From assembly GCA_037501455.1 (NCBI GenBank), contig CM074864.1, positions 24,236,001 through 24,300,000 of the forward strand: 64,000 nucleotides of DNA. The letters run 5' to 3'. The notes beneath the pieces are model-generated. The model had not been told where the DNA came from. It did no database searches and saw nothing but the letters and a program-made list of their open reading frames with translations. Made by a program: the position numbers and the translations under genes. This document shows positions 34,650-46,267 of this stretch, piece by piece. How positions within the stretch are numbered: the stretch's first letter is position 1; each line of letters begins with the position of its first letter. Source of the DNA: Lantana camara (taxonomy: Eukaryota; Streptophyta; Magnoliopsida; Lamiales; Verbenaceae).

Positions 34650-37600
34650 TGTAACACCCTGGAGCGAAAGGTGTCACATCCCCCGCACTAAGGTCTAACA
34701 CGAGTAACAAAATAGGGAGTTCGCACCCGTATCAAACTGTAGCGAACGGGAGACACACAAAACTCACACCCTCGCTAGGCGGCCTAGACCCTCAAAAACT
34801 GCACAAATTAAAATCAGAGTAGCGGAAGCAATTCATGCATTAAACATAATTCCCAAGATCACGCACATACATATTCAAAAGGGGTAGGGTCAAGTACACA
34901 AGCTACATGCTAGATCATATACAATGCCATCAAGGCCAAAATAATAAGAGTAGTCATAATATATAATCCAAAATACATAAGCAAAGGAGAATAAATCCAC
35001 TACGATGCATGAGGACTCAAGCCAAACCACAAGTAAACCCAAAAGACACTTGCCGCCTAGCTTGACTCGGAAGAACCTGCAAACTCAAAAGAAAGGAAAA
35101 AGGGAAAACAGCAACGAGGGTTAGTCCTAGTGACTAGTGAGGGGGGCTAACTCACGCACCCTATATATATATAGGGCAAAGCAATTAATCAAAACAGAAG
35201 GATCCTTGAACCGAGAGTGGTTTTTGCAAGCCAAATAATTCCCGTGATATAGCTATACATAAAGGTAAAGAAAAGGCAAAAAGGGCCAAATGCCAAATCC
35301 CAAGTTTTAGGTAGTTAGGCATCCACTCTCGTTCCATAGATCATACAAAACTAAACCAACTCGGCGAGTACGAGTCACCCTCTAAACTTCCATATACGAA
35401 GAACAAAGCAAAGCAAAACCAATCATAATTCATCCCCAACACCGGTTGATAGAAGGGTTGATCGGCCCTAACTATCCACATATACACAGACGAGACAAGG
35501 TTTAATCACGACCTTGAAACCTTCGACGGTTGCCTCCGTCGGCTCAAGAGAAACACCCTTCCTCGATCCTCCCAAGGTTGGGTGAGACTCTCAAATGGAG
35601 GTGTTGATGGAAGAGCCCGGCGACCCCTCGGCCGTTCCGAGATTACCATACCACACTCCGGGGCCCAAACAGATCACGAAAATCACACACACGTATCGTA
35701 AAGCTTATCTTCCAAAGCTACATCTCGCTTACACACACACACTTGCACAAAGCTAAACTTTTCAAACAAAGGTAAAATAGTTTATATATTTATACAAAAC
35801 GTTTTTCAACTTTTCTAACAAATGGGATAATCCCGCAACATATGTATCACACACATATTTACCATATATTATACGTATTTCGCATGCGAGGCATCAAACC
35901 AAATAGGGTCATAGGTCGAATAACTAAAAGAACAAAAACCTCACCTTGCTAACGCGCGAAGTGGAGACAGAAAGTGTAATCCCGGACACCTACGGAACAA
36001 GCTCGTCCTTAACAGGAAGATCCTCTGAACAAGACAAGCAACAAGGAACACTCTTAGACTCAATATGAACCACATTGATGCTCGATGTATGCATATGTAT
36101 GATTATGATGCAAATGATATGAAATGAATCCACATTTAAGTCATTTACGAGCATACAATGCACATAAGAACATATATCATAAACGAGGACGTAAATCAAG
36201 TCACAAATTCATAACATACGGCTTAACACATAATGTAACAAATTAATCATGCATACACATAAAAAACGAGGCAAGAAAGATCAACAAAAAGCAATGAAAA
36301 GGTGAAAGAAATCTCCCCGGATGCCTCCCTATTGGACACGGCCGTGTCAAGAATGCAAAGGGGATGGACACGGCCGTGTCCGGTGAATTAAATTAAGAAA
36401 AAACATTTGTGAACCCTCAACACGGCCGTGTCCATTTTCCTTTGTAGCATGACACGGCCGTGTCATGCATTCGGTGCAGAAAAAAAATAACACAGCAGTA
36501 ACTGTTTAAAATGGCAAAACAGGGCAGCTTCAAGGAGGCATTAAGGGAGCTTCTTAGGCCATAAAAAATTCACTTATCAAGCAAGAAAACAACACCAATT
36601 CATCATAGATTCATTCCATACAAGTAGCAACAAGTTCAGCCCCAAAATATGCAAGCGAACAAGGCAAGAATGAGAAGAAATATATCATCCAATCCCAAGA
36701 GCTAATTAATGGCCAATCACTCATACTCCAACTACCATGTAATATCATGCAATAAATGCTAAGAATCAAGTCCTAGGAGCAATATATCAACACCAAGAAT
36801 GAAGGAAACAAGAATAGAAGCAAGAATCAACAATTTCTCCTAACTTCTACTATTGTCATGCTTGCTATAACTCATGAATCCACCATGGAAATCAACTCAA
36901 GAGCACACAAAAGAGAGAGGAGGGAGTGTAGATTATAATTATAAACTTACCTTTCAAATTTGAGAAGCTTTGGTTGTGATTTGAGCTCAAAATCAAGGAA
37001 ACAGCCAAAGGGGTTTCTCTTCTCTTCCTTCCTTGCTTGGAGCTGATCGATTCTTGTGGGAGAGAGGAGAATGGATCGGTTATAGGGGGGTTAAGGGCTG
37101 AAAAGGGATGTTAACTCAAGCTATAAGTCATGGTTAAGGGTTTGGTTAAGGTTTAAGTGGGGTCCACAAAGCTTAGTTGGGTCAAAAGATAGTTATCAAG
37201 CGTAAGGGGCTTGTTTATGTTGAAATTCGAGGACCTTAGTGATTTTATAAAAATATAAGGCCTCTCTTATTGAACCCGAATGGTCAAATGAGTTCAACGG
37301 AGGTGACGAAATTCGAATCCGAATTCCCCAGCTCAAGATACGCGTCCCGGAACCCAAGGTGTGCTAAATGCTCTTTAGCCTCCTTTAGGTCCCGTCTCCA
37401 AAACGAACCCAAAAAGGCAAGCAAAGCAAATACCAAAACATGAAACGAGTCCATAAAGCATATAATTAACACATATCACGAATTCACAGAAATCAGAATT
37501 AAATTCGAATCGAAAACGAAGAAAATACGAAGTAAAGAAAGTTAAACATTCAAAAATAACCGAATTTATATTAAAGCAAATAAGTTCAAATAACTTCAAT

Positions 37601-37701
37601 TAGCCCATGTTAGCAATTAAATATCACACAATCACTTAAATAAATAATTAAATTGCACACATAATAGGTTACCTGAAAGTCTGATCAGTCGGGATGTTAC
37701 A
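34650..37701 (-). mobile_element. Solo LTR-C (gypsy, reverse) in the Gypsy-2 5' LTR
   Basis: The ends are TGTAACACCC and GGGATGTTACA. The target duplication ACCCC is perfect (34645-34649 and 37702-37706). It is 3,052 bp with no coding domains. Reverse-complemented it begins TGTAACATCCC. The near end has CACATCCCCCGCACTA and GCTAGGCGG as in LTR-A, so these are related families. Short open frames inside are not protein-like. Confidence 0.95.
36335..36464. repeat. Four-copy GACACGGCCGTGTC palindrome array in LTR-C
   Basis: Copies at 36335-36348, 36367-36380, about 36420-36433 and 36451-36464. The last sits within a 22-bp perfect palindrome (36447-36468). The core CGGCCG is the same as in LTR-A and LTR-B but the arms differ. 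Distance from the LTR 5' end is about 1.2-1.4 kb. Confidence 0.9.
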
Positions 37702-38127
37702 ACCCCTCCCTTCTTTGTGTCTCAGGTACTTCTTGGCGTAGCTAGCTGGGAAAATGCATTAGTTTATTGTATTTTCGAGTCTAGCTAAGTTACACGCATG
37801 CCCTGTACCACACTCTCATGTATCTATTTTGATTTGTATTACGTTGAGACAGAATGCTTATAGCTTGGAAATTGTTGTATCTTAGAATTGGTGGATGGTG
37901 TACTATGGATGACTTGGTATGAGTAAATATTCTAAAACTCCTGTTACATTCTTGTTTCCTCTTGTTGGATTTCTGATTTATTGGTACAGGGTTAGTCCCG
38001 CCTAGTCAGCGTCCATGTCGTGTCTCCGTTCACTATGATTGGACTTGTATGCGGACTATATTCGTATATCAGTTTGGTCTTAGTGCGGGGGATGTGGTGA
38101 CGCACGTTCGGGTATTACATTCTAAAG

Positions 38128-38139
38128 TGGTATCAGAGC
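38128..38139 (+). other. Gypsy-2 primer binding site
   Basis: TGGTATCAGAGC, eight bases after the LTR end, identical to the Gypsy-1 site, for initiator-Met tRNA. Confidence 0.9.
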
Positions 38140-38325
38140 TCTGGGTTGTAAAACTGGAGTTCTAGTGTCGAGTCTGTCTAGGTCGTACAGCTTAGGAATA
38201 ACTTGTCAACGTGCTCTTGCATCTACTTGCTAAATTCTTGTTTATGTTAACTATTTAAGTGTTGCATTCTTTGTTTCATGGGCATAAATTCGTCAAACAT
38301 GCATTTTCAATGTTTGATTTATAGA

Positions 38326-39912
38326 ATGCCTCCCCGAAGAGACCGTGATCGTTCCCCGGGATGTCGCCGTTGACGTGATCGTTCTCCTACTCCTCAAGAG
38401 AGAAACCAACAAGCTACTCTTAAAAACTTCATGGAAGCAGTCATGAATTATACTGAAGAAGGCTTCGAGATAATCCACCTCCACCACCACCTCCGGCTCC
38501 TGCCCCTGCTCCTGTTCAAGAGGGGGGATTATCTCAGGCTCAGAGGGATTTCTGTTCTTATCATCCACCACAATTCCATGGTGTAAATGATGTATTAGCT
38601 GAAAATTGGCTTGCAGAGATACAAGATATTTTCAGGGTGTGTTGTTGTAGGCCACAAGAGATGGTTGATCTCTCCATTTTCCAACTCCAAGGAGAGGCTC
38701 AAAATTAGTGGAACACGGTAAGTATTAAGATTCAAGAAAATGGGGATGATTTAACTTGGGAAACATTTGGAAAGGAAATAAAAAACAACTATATACCACC
38801 TTCAACGAGGACCCGAAGACTTAAGGAGTTTCTGGATTTAAAACAAGCTGGAAGGAATGTTAATGAATACATCTTGGAATTCAATCGGTTGGCTCCTTAC
38901 GCTTCACATATTACCGGGATGACGAACTCAAGGCCTTACAATTTATGGATGGTCTTTGGTATGAGATCAAAGATGTGATTGGGGTCTCTAATGTGAGTAC
39001 TTGGGCAAAGGCCACAGACAAAGTCTTGAAGGCCAAGACTAAGATCTTGAAGAGCAAATCAAGGATGTTTCATGCCGGTTCGGGATCGAAAGTGGGAAAA
39101 AGCCCTGCATTTGAACAAATCCAAGCTCCCAAGGGTAATAAAAAGAAGCAAAAATCATTGGGAAAAGCTCTGGCAATACCGGTATTATCGACTCCACCAC
39201 CACAACAAGAGAGACCCGGTTGTACTCATTGTGGACATCCTTTCCACACTTATCATAATTGTCAACGCCGATTGGATTTATGTTTGAGGTGTGGAAAACC
39301 GGACCATAAGATTGATACTTATCCGGAGCCGCCACTGGGAGCACAATAAGGGGGCTAAAGGCCATTGATATGAACTTGTGCCTATGCTATTGGACGTGAA
39401 GATCAAGAAGCCGAAATTGATCCCAATACCGTGGTGGAAGGTACTATATACATTCATGGCATACACATTCATGTATTATTTGATCCGGGTGCAACCCACT
39501 CTTTTCTTCCACATGGTATGGTTCCTTCTTTGCCTATGGTTGTTGCTTGTACCTCTTCGTGTTATATGATTAGTTCTCCTCTCGGGGGGAGCTTAGAGTC
39601 GAACCGTGTGTTTAAGGAGGTACCGGTGAGCATCAAGGGTCGTGTTTTTCCAGCAGACTTGATTGAGATGCCTATGGAGAGATACGGAGCTATCTTGGAC
39701 ATGGATTGGCTTTTTCTACACCGAGCTAAGGTTGACTGCTTTGAGAAGAAGGTTTGTTTGGATTTGGAAGTGTTCGTTGGTGAAGGTTCGAAGACTCCAC
39801 CACTTATCTCTTTCACTGGAGCTTACAAGTTAGTCCGTGAGGGGGCTACGGGTTTTCTGGCTTATCTTTTTAACAAGCCTAAGGATCAAGCTAAGATCGA
39901 AGAAACTGAGGT
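38326..39912 (+). pseudogene. Gypsy-2 gag and protease
   Basis: ATG at 38326 opens MPPRRDRDRSP, with an early stop and frameshifts in the proline-rich part. The gag core reads ENWLAEIQDIFRV, LTWETFGKEIKNNYIPPSTR and LKEFLDLKQAGRNVNEYI. Knuckle 1 is CTHCGHPFHTYHNC (canonical). Knuckle 2, CLRCGKPDHKIDTY, has Tyr for the last Cys. The protease has HVLFDPGATHSFLP and MERYGAILDMDWL. Reading runs to EETEVV, then hits Copia-2 sequence. The Gypsy-1 equivalent continues for about 40 residues before the RT part that restarts here at 59125, so that part is deleted. Confidence 0.9.
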
Positions 39913-40458
39913 TGTTACGGGTGTCGCCATATAGACACCTGAATCACGACCTATGTTAGGATTACACAAGTGGCATATGTAGAATTAGTAGAATCGATAA
40001 AGGACCAACACTTGTTGAGAACAAGAATGATCTCTTACTGATTAAGTTGTTCGTGGTCCATTAAATATTGAACCCTTGGCAAAGGTGGATAAAAGATCAA
40101 GAGATCAAGAAAATGGGGTTTTCTTTGATTGAGATCTAAATGGATATGAATATTCCCATGCCTTAGTTCTTGATTGAGAGATGGAGTTGTAGGAGGATCG
40201 TATTTCACTAATTATCATTGACTGGAAGGTTTTTTGATTCATTTCGTTATTCGGCTAGGGGTCACACACCCATTGCTAGATTACGGTAGTGTGATCTGTG
40301 AAGTGATTAATTAATGATGGGAATTAATTAATTACTGTCACTGCTAATCGAATAATGAACGTAAAGGGTCACACACAAATGCAAGAATACGAGGGTTATG
40401 GTAAGATGTTAATTGGATTAACGAATGATCAAATTATTGATCGAAATGGGAGCATTTA

Positions 40459-40571
40459 CACGTGGATTGCTGCCATGTTTCAAGCACACGTGACTGCCAC
40501 GTGTCACACGGCCTGCGTGGCTTCCACGTGTCATGCACACGTGGCTCCGACGTGTAATTATCTCACACGTG
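40459..40571. promoter_or_regulatory. Cluster of six CACGTG G-boxes in the Copia-2 5' LTR
   Basis: CACGTG occurs at 40459, 40487, 40498, 40525, 40538 and 40566; starts are spaced 28, 11, 27, 13 and 28. Four copies remain in the 3' LTR (58692, 58707, 58720, 58731). CACGTG is the G-box bound by plant bZIP and bHLH factors, and ACGTG cores act in abscisic-acid and light responses. Position upstream of the TATA-like site suggests an enhancer of element transcription. Confidence 0.75.
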
Positions 40572-40905
40572 AATTATTTTCTAGAATTAATTAATTAAAT
40601 TGTAATTAATTAATTTTGATCTTTTAATTAATTATGAATTAATTGTTAAGACTATTCTCAAAATAATTAACCAATAAATAATTAATTATGAATTAAATTA
40701 TTTATTGAATAAATTGACTTTTGACTTTAACAGGTAAAGGTTGAAAAGTCAGACTTTCTATTGTAGGAGAGAGAAAACGTCTCTTACTAGACTTAGGGAA
40801 TAAGTTAAGAACTTATTATTCAATTAAAAATTAACAATTAATTAGTTAATTAGTGAGTAAGAAAACAAAGTCCACTAGTTTGGGAATCTTAGGGATTTTC
40901 GATCC

Positions 40906-40927
40906 CCACTAGTATATATACTAGTGG
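40906..40927 (+). promoter_or_regulatory. Candidate TATA box inside a 22-bp palindrome
   Basis: CCACTAGTATA and its reverse complement form a perfect palindrome with TATATATA at its centre. It is about 340 bases downstream of the G-box cluster and about 380 upstream of the LTR end, a reasonable place for the LTR promoter. The matching part of the 3' LTR is deleted. Confidence 0.5.
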
Positions 40928-41307
40928 TGGTGCTTCTCTTACTCTTTAGACCAACACTCAAGAAGTGTTAATTGTTTTTGAGAAAATAAAAGAAAAGTTT
41001 TCAAAGTAAAATATCCTAGCCAAACAAAAGCCATAGAACTGGCATTCTCACTAGCTTGACCGTGTTCTAGGACTAGTGTGGATACGCTTTGGAGGATTAC
41101 CTACTTTGGGATCTAATCGAACGATGTTCGAGGGACATTCCGCTTGAAGCGTGTTTGATAGGCGGTATCAACATCACAAGAAAGCTTCAATCAACGTAAG
41201 TTTCTTGAAACGCCCTATGATACGATACAAACATTGCAAGTCTTTTATATCTACTTTTGAAAAAATTTTAATTTTCCGCTGTGCCAACTCTGCTGTTTTC
41301 CAACAAG

Positions 41308-41320
41308 TGGTATCGGAGCC
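41308..41320 (+). other. Copia-2 primer binding site
   Basis: TGGTATCGGAGCC, two bases after the LTR end, matches the initiator-Met primer site with one change (A to G). Confidence 0.85.
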
Positions 41321-41584
41321 ACCTTGCAACTTTCGCATTGTATCTGTACTGTTTTTTGAATTTTGACTGGAAATTCTTGAATTTTGATTATTAGTTATGT
41401 ATTCTTGGGTTTTGTTTGAAAAACGAATTTGTCGGATCAAAACAGTTTCTTGAAAAATCCTGAAAAACTGTTTTCATATTAATCTGGTTTTGAGCTGTTT
41501 GAATCTGATTTGTTTTGAACTATTTTAATTCGAAACTGAATTGTTGGAATTTGTAAAATTATGAAATAAAATCGGAATGAGTGC

Positions 41585-41940
41585 ATAGCCGCGTGCCACA
41601 GTGTATGGCCTAGCGCAGCACGCGTATGGGGCGGTGAATGCCGGTCCGCCTGGTACGCACTCGAGCAGGCGACAGCGCCGGGCTCGCTGGGCCACCCGCA
41701 ATGCATAGGCGGCCTAGCACAGCCGCCCGCCACGTTGCGCCTATCCAGCCTAGGAGCACCTGCTCGCGGCACGCGCGTACGCGTAGCTCTAATGTACGGC
41801 GTGCGCGCTACGGGTGCCTTACCTAGGCGGCTCCGGAAGCCCTTACAGGCTGTGTTCACGGTGCTTCCTACTCGCGCGCGCCTTGTGCAAGGGCTTGCGG
41901 GCGGCGACCGCGCACCCCGCCTAGTCGATCCGGAATCCTA
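41585..41940. other. GC-rich island in the Copia-2 leader
   Basis: About 355 bases of markedly GC-rich sequence with many CGCG, GCGC and GGCGGC blocks (e.g. ACGCGCGTACGCG) lie within an AT-rich 2.3-kb leader (41321-43594). Both edges are abrupt. Open frames are present on both strands but resemble no protein I know. It could be captured DNA or a structured RNA leader segment. Confidence 0.6.
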
Positions 41941-43066
41941 ATTTCATTTCATGTTTTGGTCTAGTAAAATCATTTTAAAAATATGATTGTTTTTTTAAAT
42001 TTGATTTTAATTTTAAAATTATTTATTTTGAAGTAATTATAAAATTGGGATTTTATGAATTAAAACTTATTTCTTATTTTTCGAGAAAACTAATAAGTAT
42101 CACTTTTGAATGATATTTTTGACAAAATTTAATTTTTAAACTAATTGAGGTCGTGTCAATGATCCGAGTTCGATTTTGAATGAATTCTTGAATAATGAAC
42201 TAATATTCAAATTACTTAAGTTATTTGTAACTTGAAGTCAAGAGAATTTTAAATTTAATTGGTTATTTAAATTCAAGCGGAAGCATGCTAGTTTAGGTGA
42301 TCATGGGTTAGTCTTATGTATGTTTTAAATTCTGCACATGGATGTTTTCAATTGGGGTCAGAGCCCTATAGTTGCGTTATTTCAATTGGGGTTGGAGCCC
42401 TACTTATGTGCATGCGTTGCTTGATTTATTATGTGGCTTTCCATATTATTATTGTTTTTGGGCCAGGGCATACCCCGTGTATTTGTCTATGGTCAATATG
42501 AAGATTGAGCCATATTACTTTGTGTTAAGAGAGTAGAACTTAGGAAGTGAGGTTTTTCTTTTCATTTTAGAGACAAGCACCCAAAGAGCAAGATGGATCC
42601 ACAAATCAAGGAGTAAGGCGCCATAATTGAAGACCCCTCAAAATGTTAGGGAGGGTTTATTTTCTATTATTGTAATAGATAGGGTTTTCCATTTAATTTT
42701 GTAGCCCTATGTGATATGAACTGTCTTTATGTGGCATGAATGTTAGAACTAGTGATTATGGAGTGGCTCCCATAATCACATATAAGATAGGATACCCATG
42801 ATCATCTCATAATTAGTATCATGCTAGGACATGTTAACTGCTAATTGCTTCTGTGATGCATTTTATGTGAAACTGCATTAATTAAGACAATTAAAATTGG
42901 AAACATTGTATGTTGGTGACATCAATCCGGATAACTCTCCGAAAATTTGAAAATCCCATTTAAAATATTGAGCAATTTCGAAAATAGGTGTTTTATCACG
43001 GTAATAAAATTCATAGCATTCCTTCAATAGGATTTAGGACTTAATAGGTGAAGCTAATTGTGGTCT

Positions 43067-43385
43067 CACGAGTCGTGGTGTAATTAGTGTAGCTTATTAA
43101 TTCTTAGTTTCCTGATTAATCACCTTAAGTAATTAGCATTTCTTGACCATTTTAAAATGGGCGATATCTCGCGAGTCGTGGGTCTTTCCGGACTAAGTTT
43201 GGTTGAGATCTTATGATTGATGGGTTCTGCTCAACACTGAAGTAGATATGGATGTGTCACGAGCCATGGGTCCATGATTGAAAGATCAGTGATGCAAAAA
43301 TATTACTAGGAATTCCATGGGGATGGAATCGGCAATTCGTACCTACCTAAAGATTCTTAGACCTTTGGATGTCTCACGAATCGTG
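43067..43385. repeat. Four spaced CACGAGTCGTG-type palindromes in the Copia-2 leader
   Basis: CACGAGTCGTG at 43067-43077, CGCGAGTCGTG at 43170-43180, CACGAGCCATG at 43258-43268 and CACGAATCGTG at 43375-43385. Three are followed by GGTC. Spacing is about 90-115 bases. They precede gag by about 0.2-0.5 kb. Confidence 0.75.
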
Positions 43386-43594
43386 GGTCCAAAACTGACA
43401 ATGCTTAGGATCCTAGTACCTATTGAGAAAATAAGTGTCTTCTAAGGTCGTTAGGGATTTATAGACCTTCTAAAAGCATTGGGAGAACATATTTCTAAAG
43501 GCCTTGATAATATGTATAATCGTTATTATTCAGCATGCTCTTGATTTCTCTATTTTTCATTTAGGTTGTAGTTCTGTGATTCTCTATAATTGAA

Positions 43595-44560
43595 ATGGCA
43601 ACTAAAAATCCTCTAGTATCCATCCTCAAACCAAACAAGTTGACGGGGCCCAATTACTCTGATTGGCTTCGGCATCTAAAGATATTTTTAGATTCTGAAA
43701 AGAGAAGATATGTTCTCTTCGAGGGAGAGCATGCTGCTGAAGGTGAGGCTCAGACTTGGGCCGAAAGAGATACGATTGCAAAGTGGAATGAAGATAATCT
43801 TCAAGCCCGTTGCCTCATGTTGGCCAAATGTCTCCGGACATGCAAAGGCAACACGAGTCGATAAAAAATGCTTGAGAGATTTATGACCACCTTGAGCAAT
43901 TTTACCGCCCCAAAGAGCGTGTTTTAAGGTACAACACCTCTAAGGAGCTCTTTCATCTCAGAATGAAAGAAGGCACAAGTGTCCATGAACATGGTCTTAA
44001 GTTTTTGCTTTAAACGAGAAGCTGACCTGCATGGAGATGCCACTGAGTGAAGAACTCGCTGCAGACTTATTGCTCGCATCGTTTCCACCATCATTCAATC
44101 CTTTCATGCTGAACTTCAACATGAATCATGCTCATGCTACTGGCATGGAGCTGATTAGTTAACTTGTGACCGCTGATAATGATGGTCACTTCCTATTCTA
44201 GGCCTTCTAAAGGCAAAGGGAAGAAAGCTCCCAAGAAGAAGGGATCTCTTAAACTCGAAGGTGGGGTTAAAAAGAGAAAGACCAAGAAGAAAAGTGATCA
44301 GAGAGAGGACGTTTGCCACCATTGTGGCAAGAAAAGGCATTGGAAGAGGAACTGCCAAGAGTACACGGATACTTTAAAGAAAGGTGCGTTTATTGTTGAA
44401 GTAAATCTATCTATTGATTCTAATTCTTGGGTACTTGATACCGGCTGTGAAGCTCGTATCTGTAATGATGTACAAATGATAAGTGAGGTTCGGCAGCTTG
44501 AAGAAGGAGAATACGTCTTGAAGGTTGGGAATGGATCAAGCATTCAAGCTTAAGCCATTG
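43595..44560 (+). pseudogene. Copia-2 gag and protease
   Basis: ATG at 43595 opens MATKNPLVSILKPNKLTGPN then YSDWLRHLKIFLDSEK, a typical copia gag start. Frameshifts and stops follow at about 43860 and 44010. LASFPPSFNPFMLNFN is readable near 44075. The zinc knuckle is CHHCGKKRHWKRNC (CX2CX4HX4C, about 44312). The protease active site is WVLDTGCEARICND (DTG) near 44430. The frame stops at 44551. Confidence 0.9.
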
Positions 44561-44598
44561 GGACATGTAGATTAGATTTAGGTGTCTTTACTTTAGTT

Positions 44599-45540
44599 TT
44601 GAACGAAGTCCTTTATGTACCTTCCATTATTCGTAATATTATTTTCATTCCAGTATTAGATTGTGAAGGATTTGAAACTTTTTTTAGAAATGGAAACTTC
44701 TATCTTCAAAAGAATGAAACTTCTGTTTTGCTTGGTACATTATCTAATGGATTTTACACAACTAAAGACACTAATATTTTGAATATACAACAAATAAACA
44801 AACGCAAAAGAGATGACAAGATCTCGGCTTCTTTGTGGTATGAACGTTTGGGACATGTTTCAAAAGATAGGATTGCTAAGTTAACTAATTTAGGATCATT
44901 CTATGGTAATGAACTTAAAGAGTGAACTCATTGTGAATCATGTCTTAAAGGAAAAATGCCCAAAACTCCCTTTAATGGTAAAGTGGAACATGCCACTAAA
45001 GTATTGGATTTAATCCATGCTGATGTTTGTGGACCACTTAGTGTAAGTACGAGAAACAATCATCAGTATTTCATAACCTTTATAGACGACTTTAGTCGTT
45101 TTGGTTATGTGTACTTAATGAAGTATAAATCCGAAGCCTTTCAGAAATTCTTGGAATTTCAGAAGGAGGTTGAGAACCAAACCAGTCACAAGATAAAGAT
45201 ACTTCAATCTGATCGAGGTGGTGAGTATCCAAGTGGCGAATTCCTTAGTCATCTTAGAGATAATGGAATTATCTTGCAGTGGAATCCTTCGGGAACTCCT
45301 CAATTGAACGAAGTTTCAGAGAGAAGGAACAGAACCCTACTTGATATGGTTTGTTCCATGATGAGCTTCACTGAATTACCACCTTCATTCTGAGGTTATA
45401 GCTTAGAATCAACAGTTAAGATTCTAAATCTTGTTCCCTCCAAATCGGTACCCAAAACCCCATTTGAAATGTAGTTTGGCGAAATCCCTAATTCTTCTTA
45501 CTTATGAATTTGGGGTTCTCCTGCTTACGTGAAGAAGACA
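44599..45540 (+). pseudogene. Copia-2 integrase
   Basis: The GAG-pre-integrase region shows LWYERLGHVSKDRIAKL, then after a stop near 44923, HCESCLKGKM. The core has LDLIHADVCGPL (first Asp), ILQSDRGGEYPSGEF (second Asp) and NEVSERRNRTLLDMV (Glu). A stop lies at 45391-45393, then PSKSVPKTPFEM and more stops. It would insert element DNA; it is broken by at least three stops. Confidence 0.9.
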
Positions 45541-45553
45541 GTGGGAGATAACC

Positions 45554-46267
45554 TTGAAGCTAGATCACTTATGTAACTTCGTAGGATATCCTAAAGAGTT
45601 AATAGGATATTATTTCTACAATTCTCTTGAACAAAAGGTCTTTGTGTTAAGAAACGCTACTTTCCTTGAGGACTCGTTTCTTAAAGAAAAGAAAGGCAAG
45701 ATCGCAGAACTCGAAGAAGTTCAAGACCAAGGTCCCATGCCTAGTTTGGAGACTAACGTCCCTCAGCCAATCCCAGATACTGATACACGCAAAAATCCTC
45801 CACATACAACACGTTCTAAACGTATTTCTAGACGACCAGAGAGATGGTATGGTTTTCTCCACCAGACATCTCAGATAGATAGTGATCTATTGACATATGA
45901 GGAGGCACTGTTAGATTTGGACTCTAAACAGTGGAAAGAAGCAATGAAATCCGAAATAGATTCTATGTACTCTAATCAAGTTTAGACCTTGGTTGATCCA
46001 CCAGATGGGATCGGGCCCATAGGGTGCAAATGGATATATAAGTGCAAGCTTGGAGTAGATGGAAGCGTGATAACCTTTAAAGTAAGATTAGTTGCTAAGG
46101 GTTTTGCACAAAGACCAGGTGTAGACTTTGATGAAACCTTCTCACCGGTTGCAATGCAAAAGTCTATTCGAATCTTGCCTGCCATTGCTACATATTATGA
46201 CTATGAGATATGCCAAATGGATATGAAAACTACCTTTCTCAATGGAGACATTGACAAAGACATTTAC
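45554..46267 (+). pseudogene. Copia-2 reverse transcriptase, 5' part
   Basis: The integrase tail reads CNFVGYPKELIGYYFYNSLE and the linker KRISRRPERWYGFL. The RT begins LDLDSKQWKEAMKSEIDSMY, a stop at about 45983, then VDPPDGIGPIGCKWIYKCK, RLVAKGFAQRPGVDFDETFS and QMDMKTTFLNGDID (motif with first catalytic Asp, MDM for the usual MDV). It is cut at 46267 by LTR-F and continues at 56271. Confidence 0.9.

Larger units (their letters stand above)
32374..38119 (+). repeat. Gypsy-2 5' LTR, split by LTR-C
   Basis: It begins TGTGACACCTCGG and ends GGGTATTACA. Removing LTR-C (3,052 bp plus one 5-bp duplication) leaves 2,689 bp. The 3' end carries the AGTGCGGGGGATGTGGTGAC block shared, in variant form, by other LTRs here. 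Confidence 0.9.
39918..41305 (+). repeat. Copia-2 5' LTR, left-truncated
   Basis: Homology to the 3' LTR starts at GGGTGTCGCCATATAGAC (58105 in the 3' copy) and ends CCAACA at 41305. It retains about 400 bases (about 40735-41135) that the 3' LTR has lost, including the likely TATA region. Confidence 0.9.

Noticed and set aside
38293..38571. Minus-strand 92-residue frame as a gene
   Set aside because: It is the antisense shadow of the proline-rich start of Gypsy-2 gag.
41479..41941. Open frames on both strands in the GC-rich island
   Set aside because: Openness on both strands follows from GC richness; low-complexity Arg/Pro/Ala composition and no motif.
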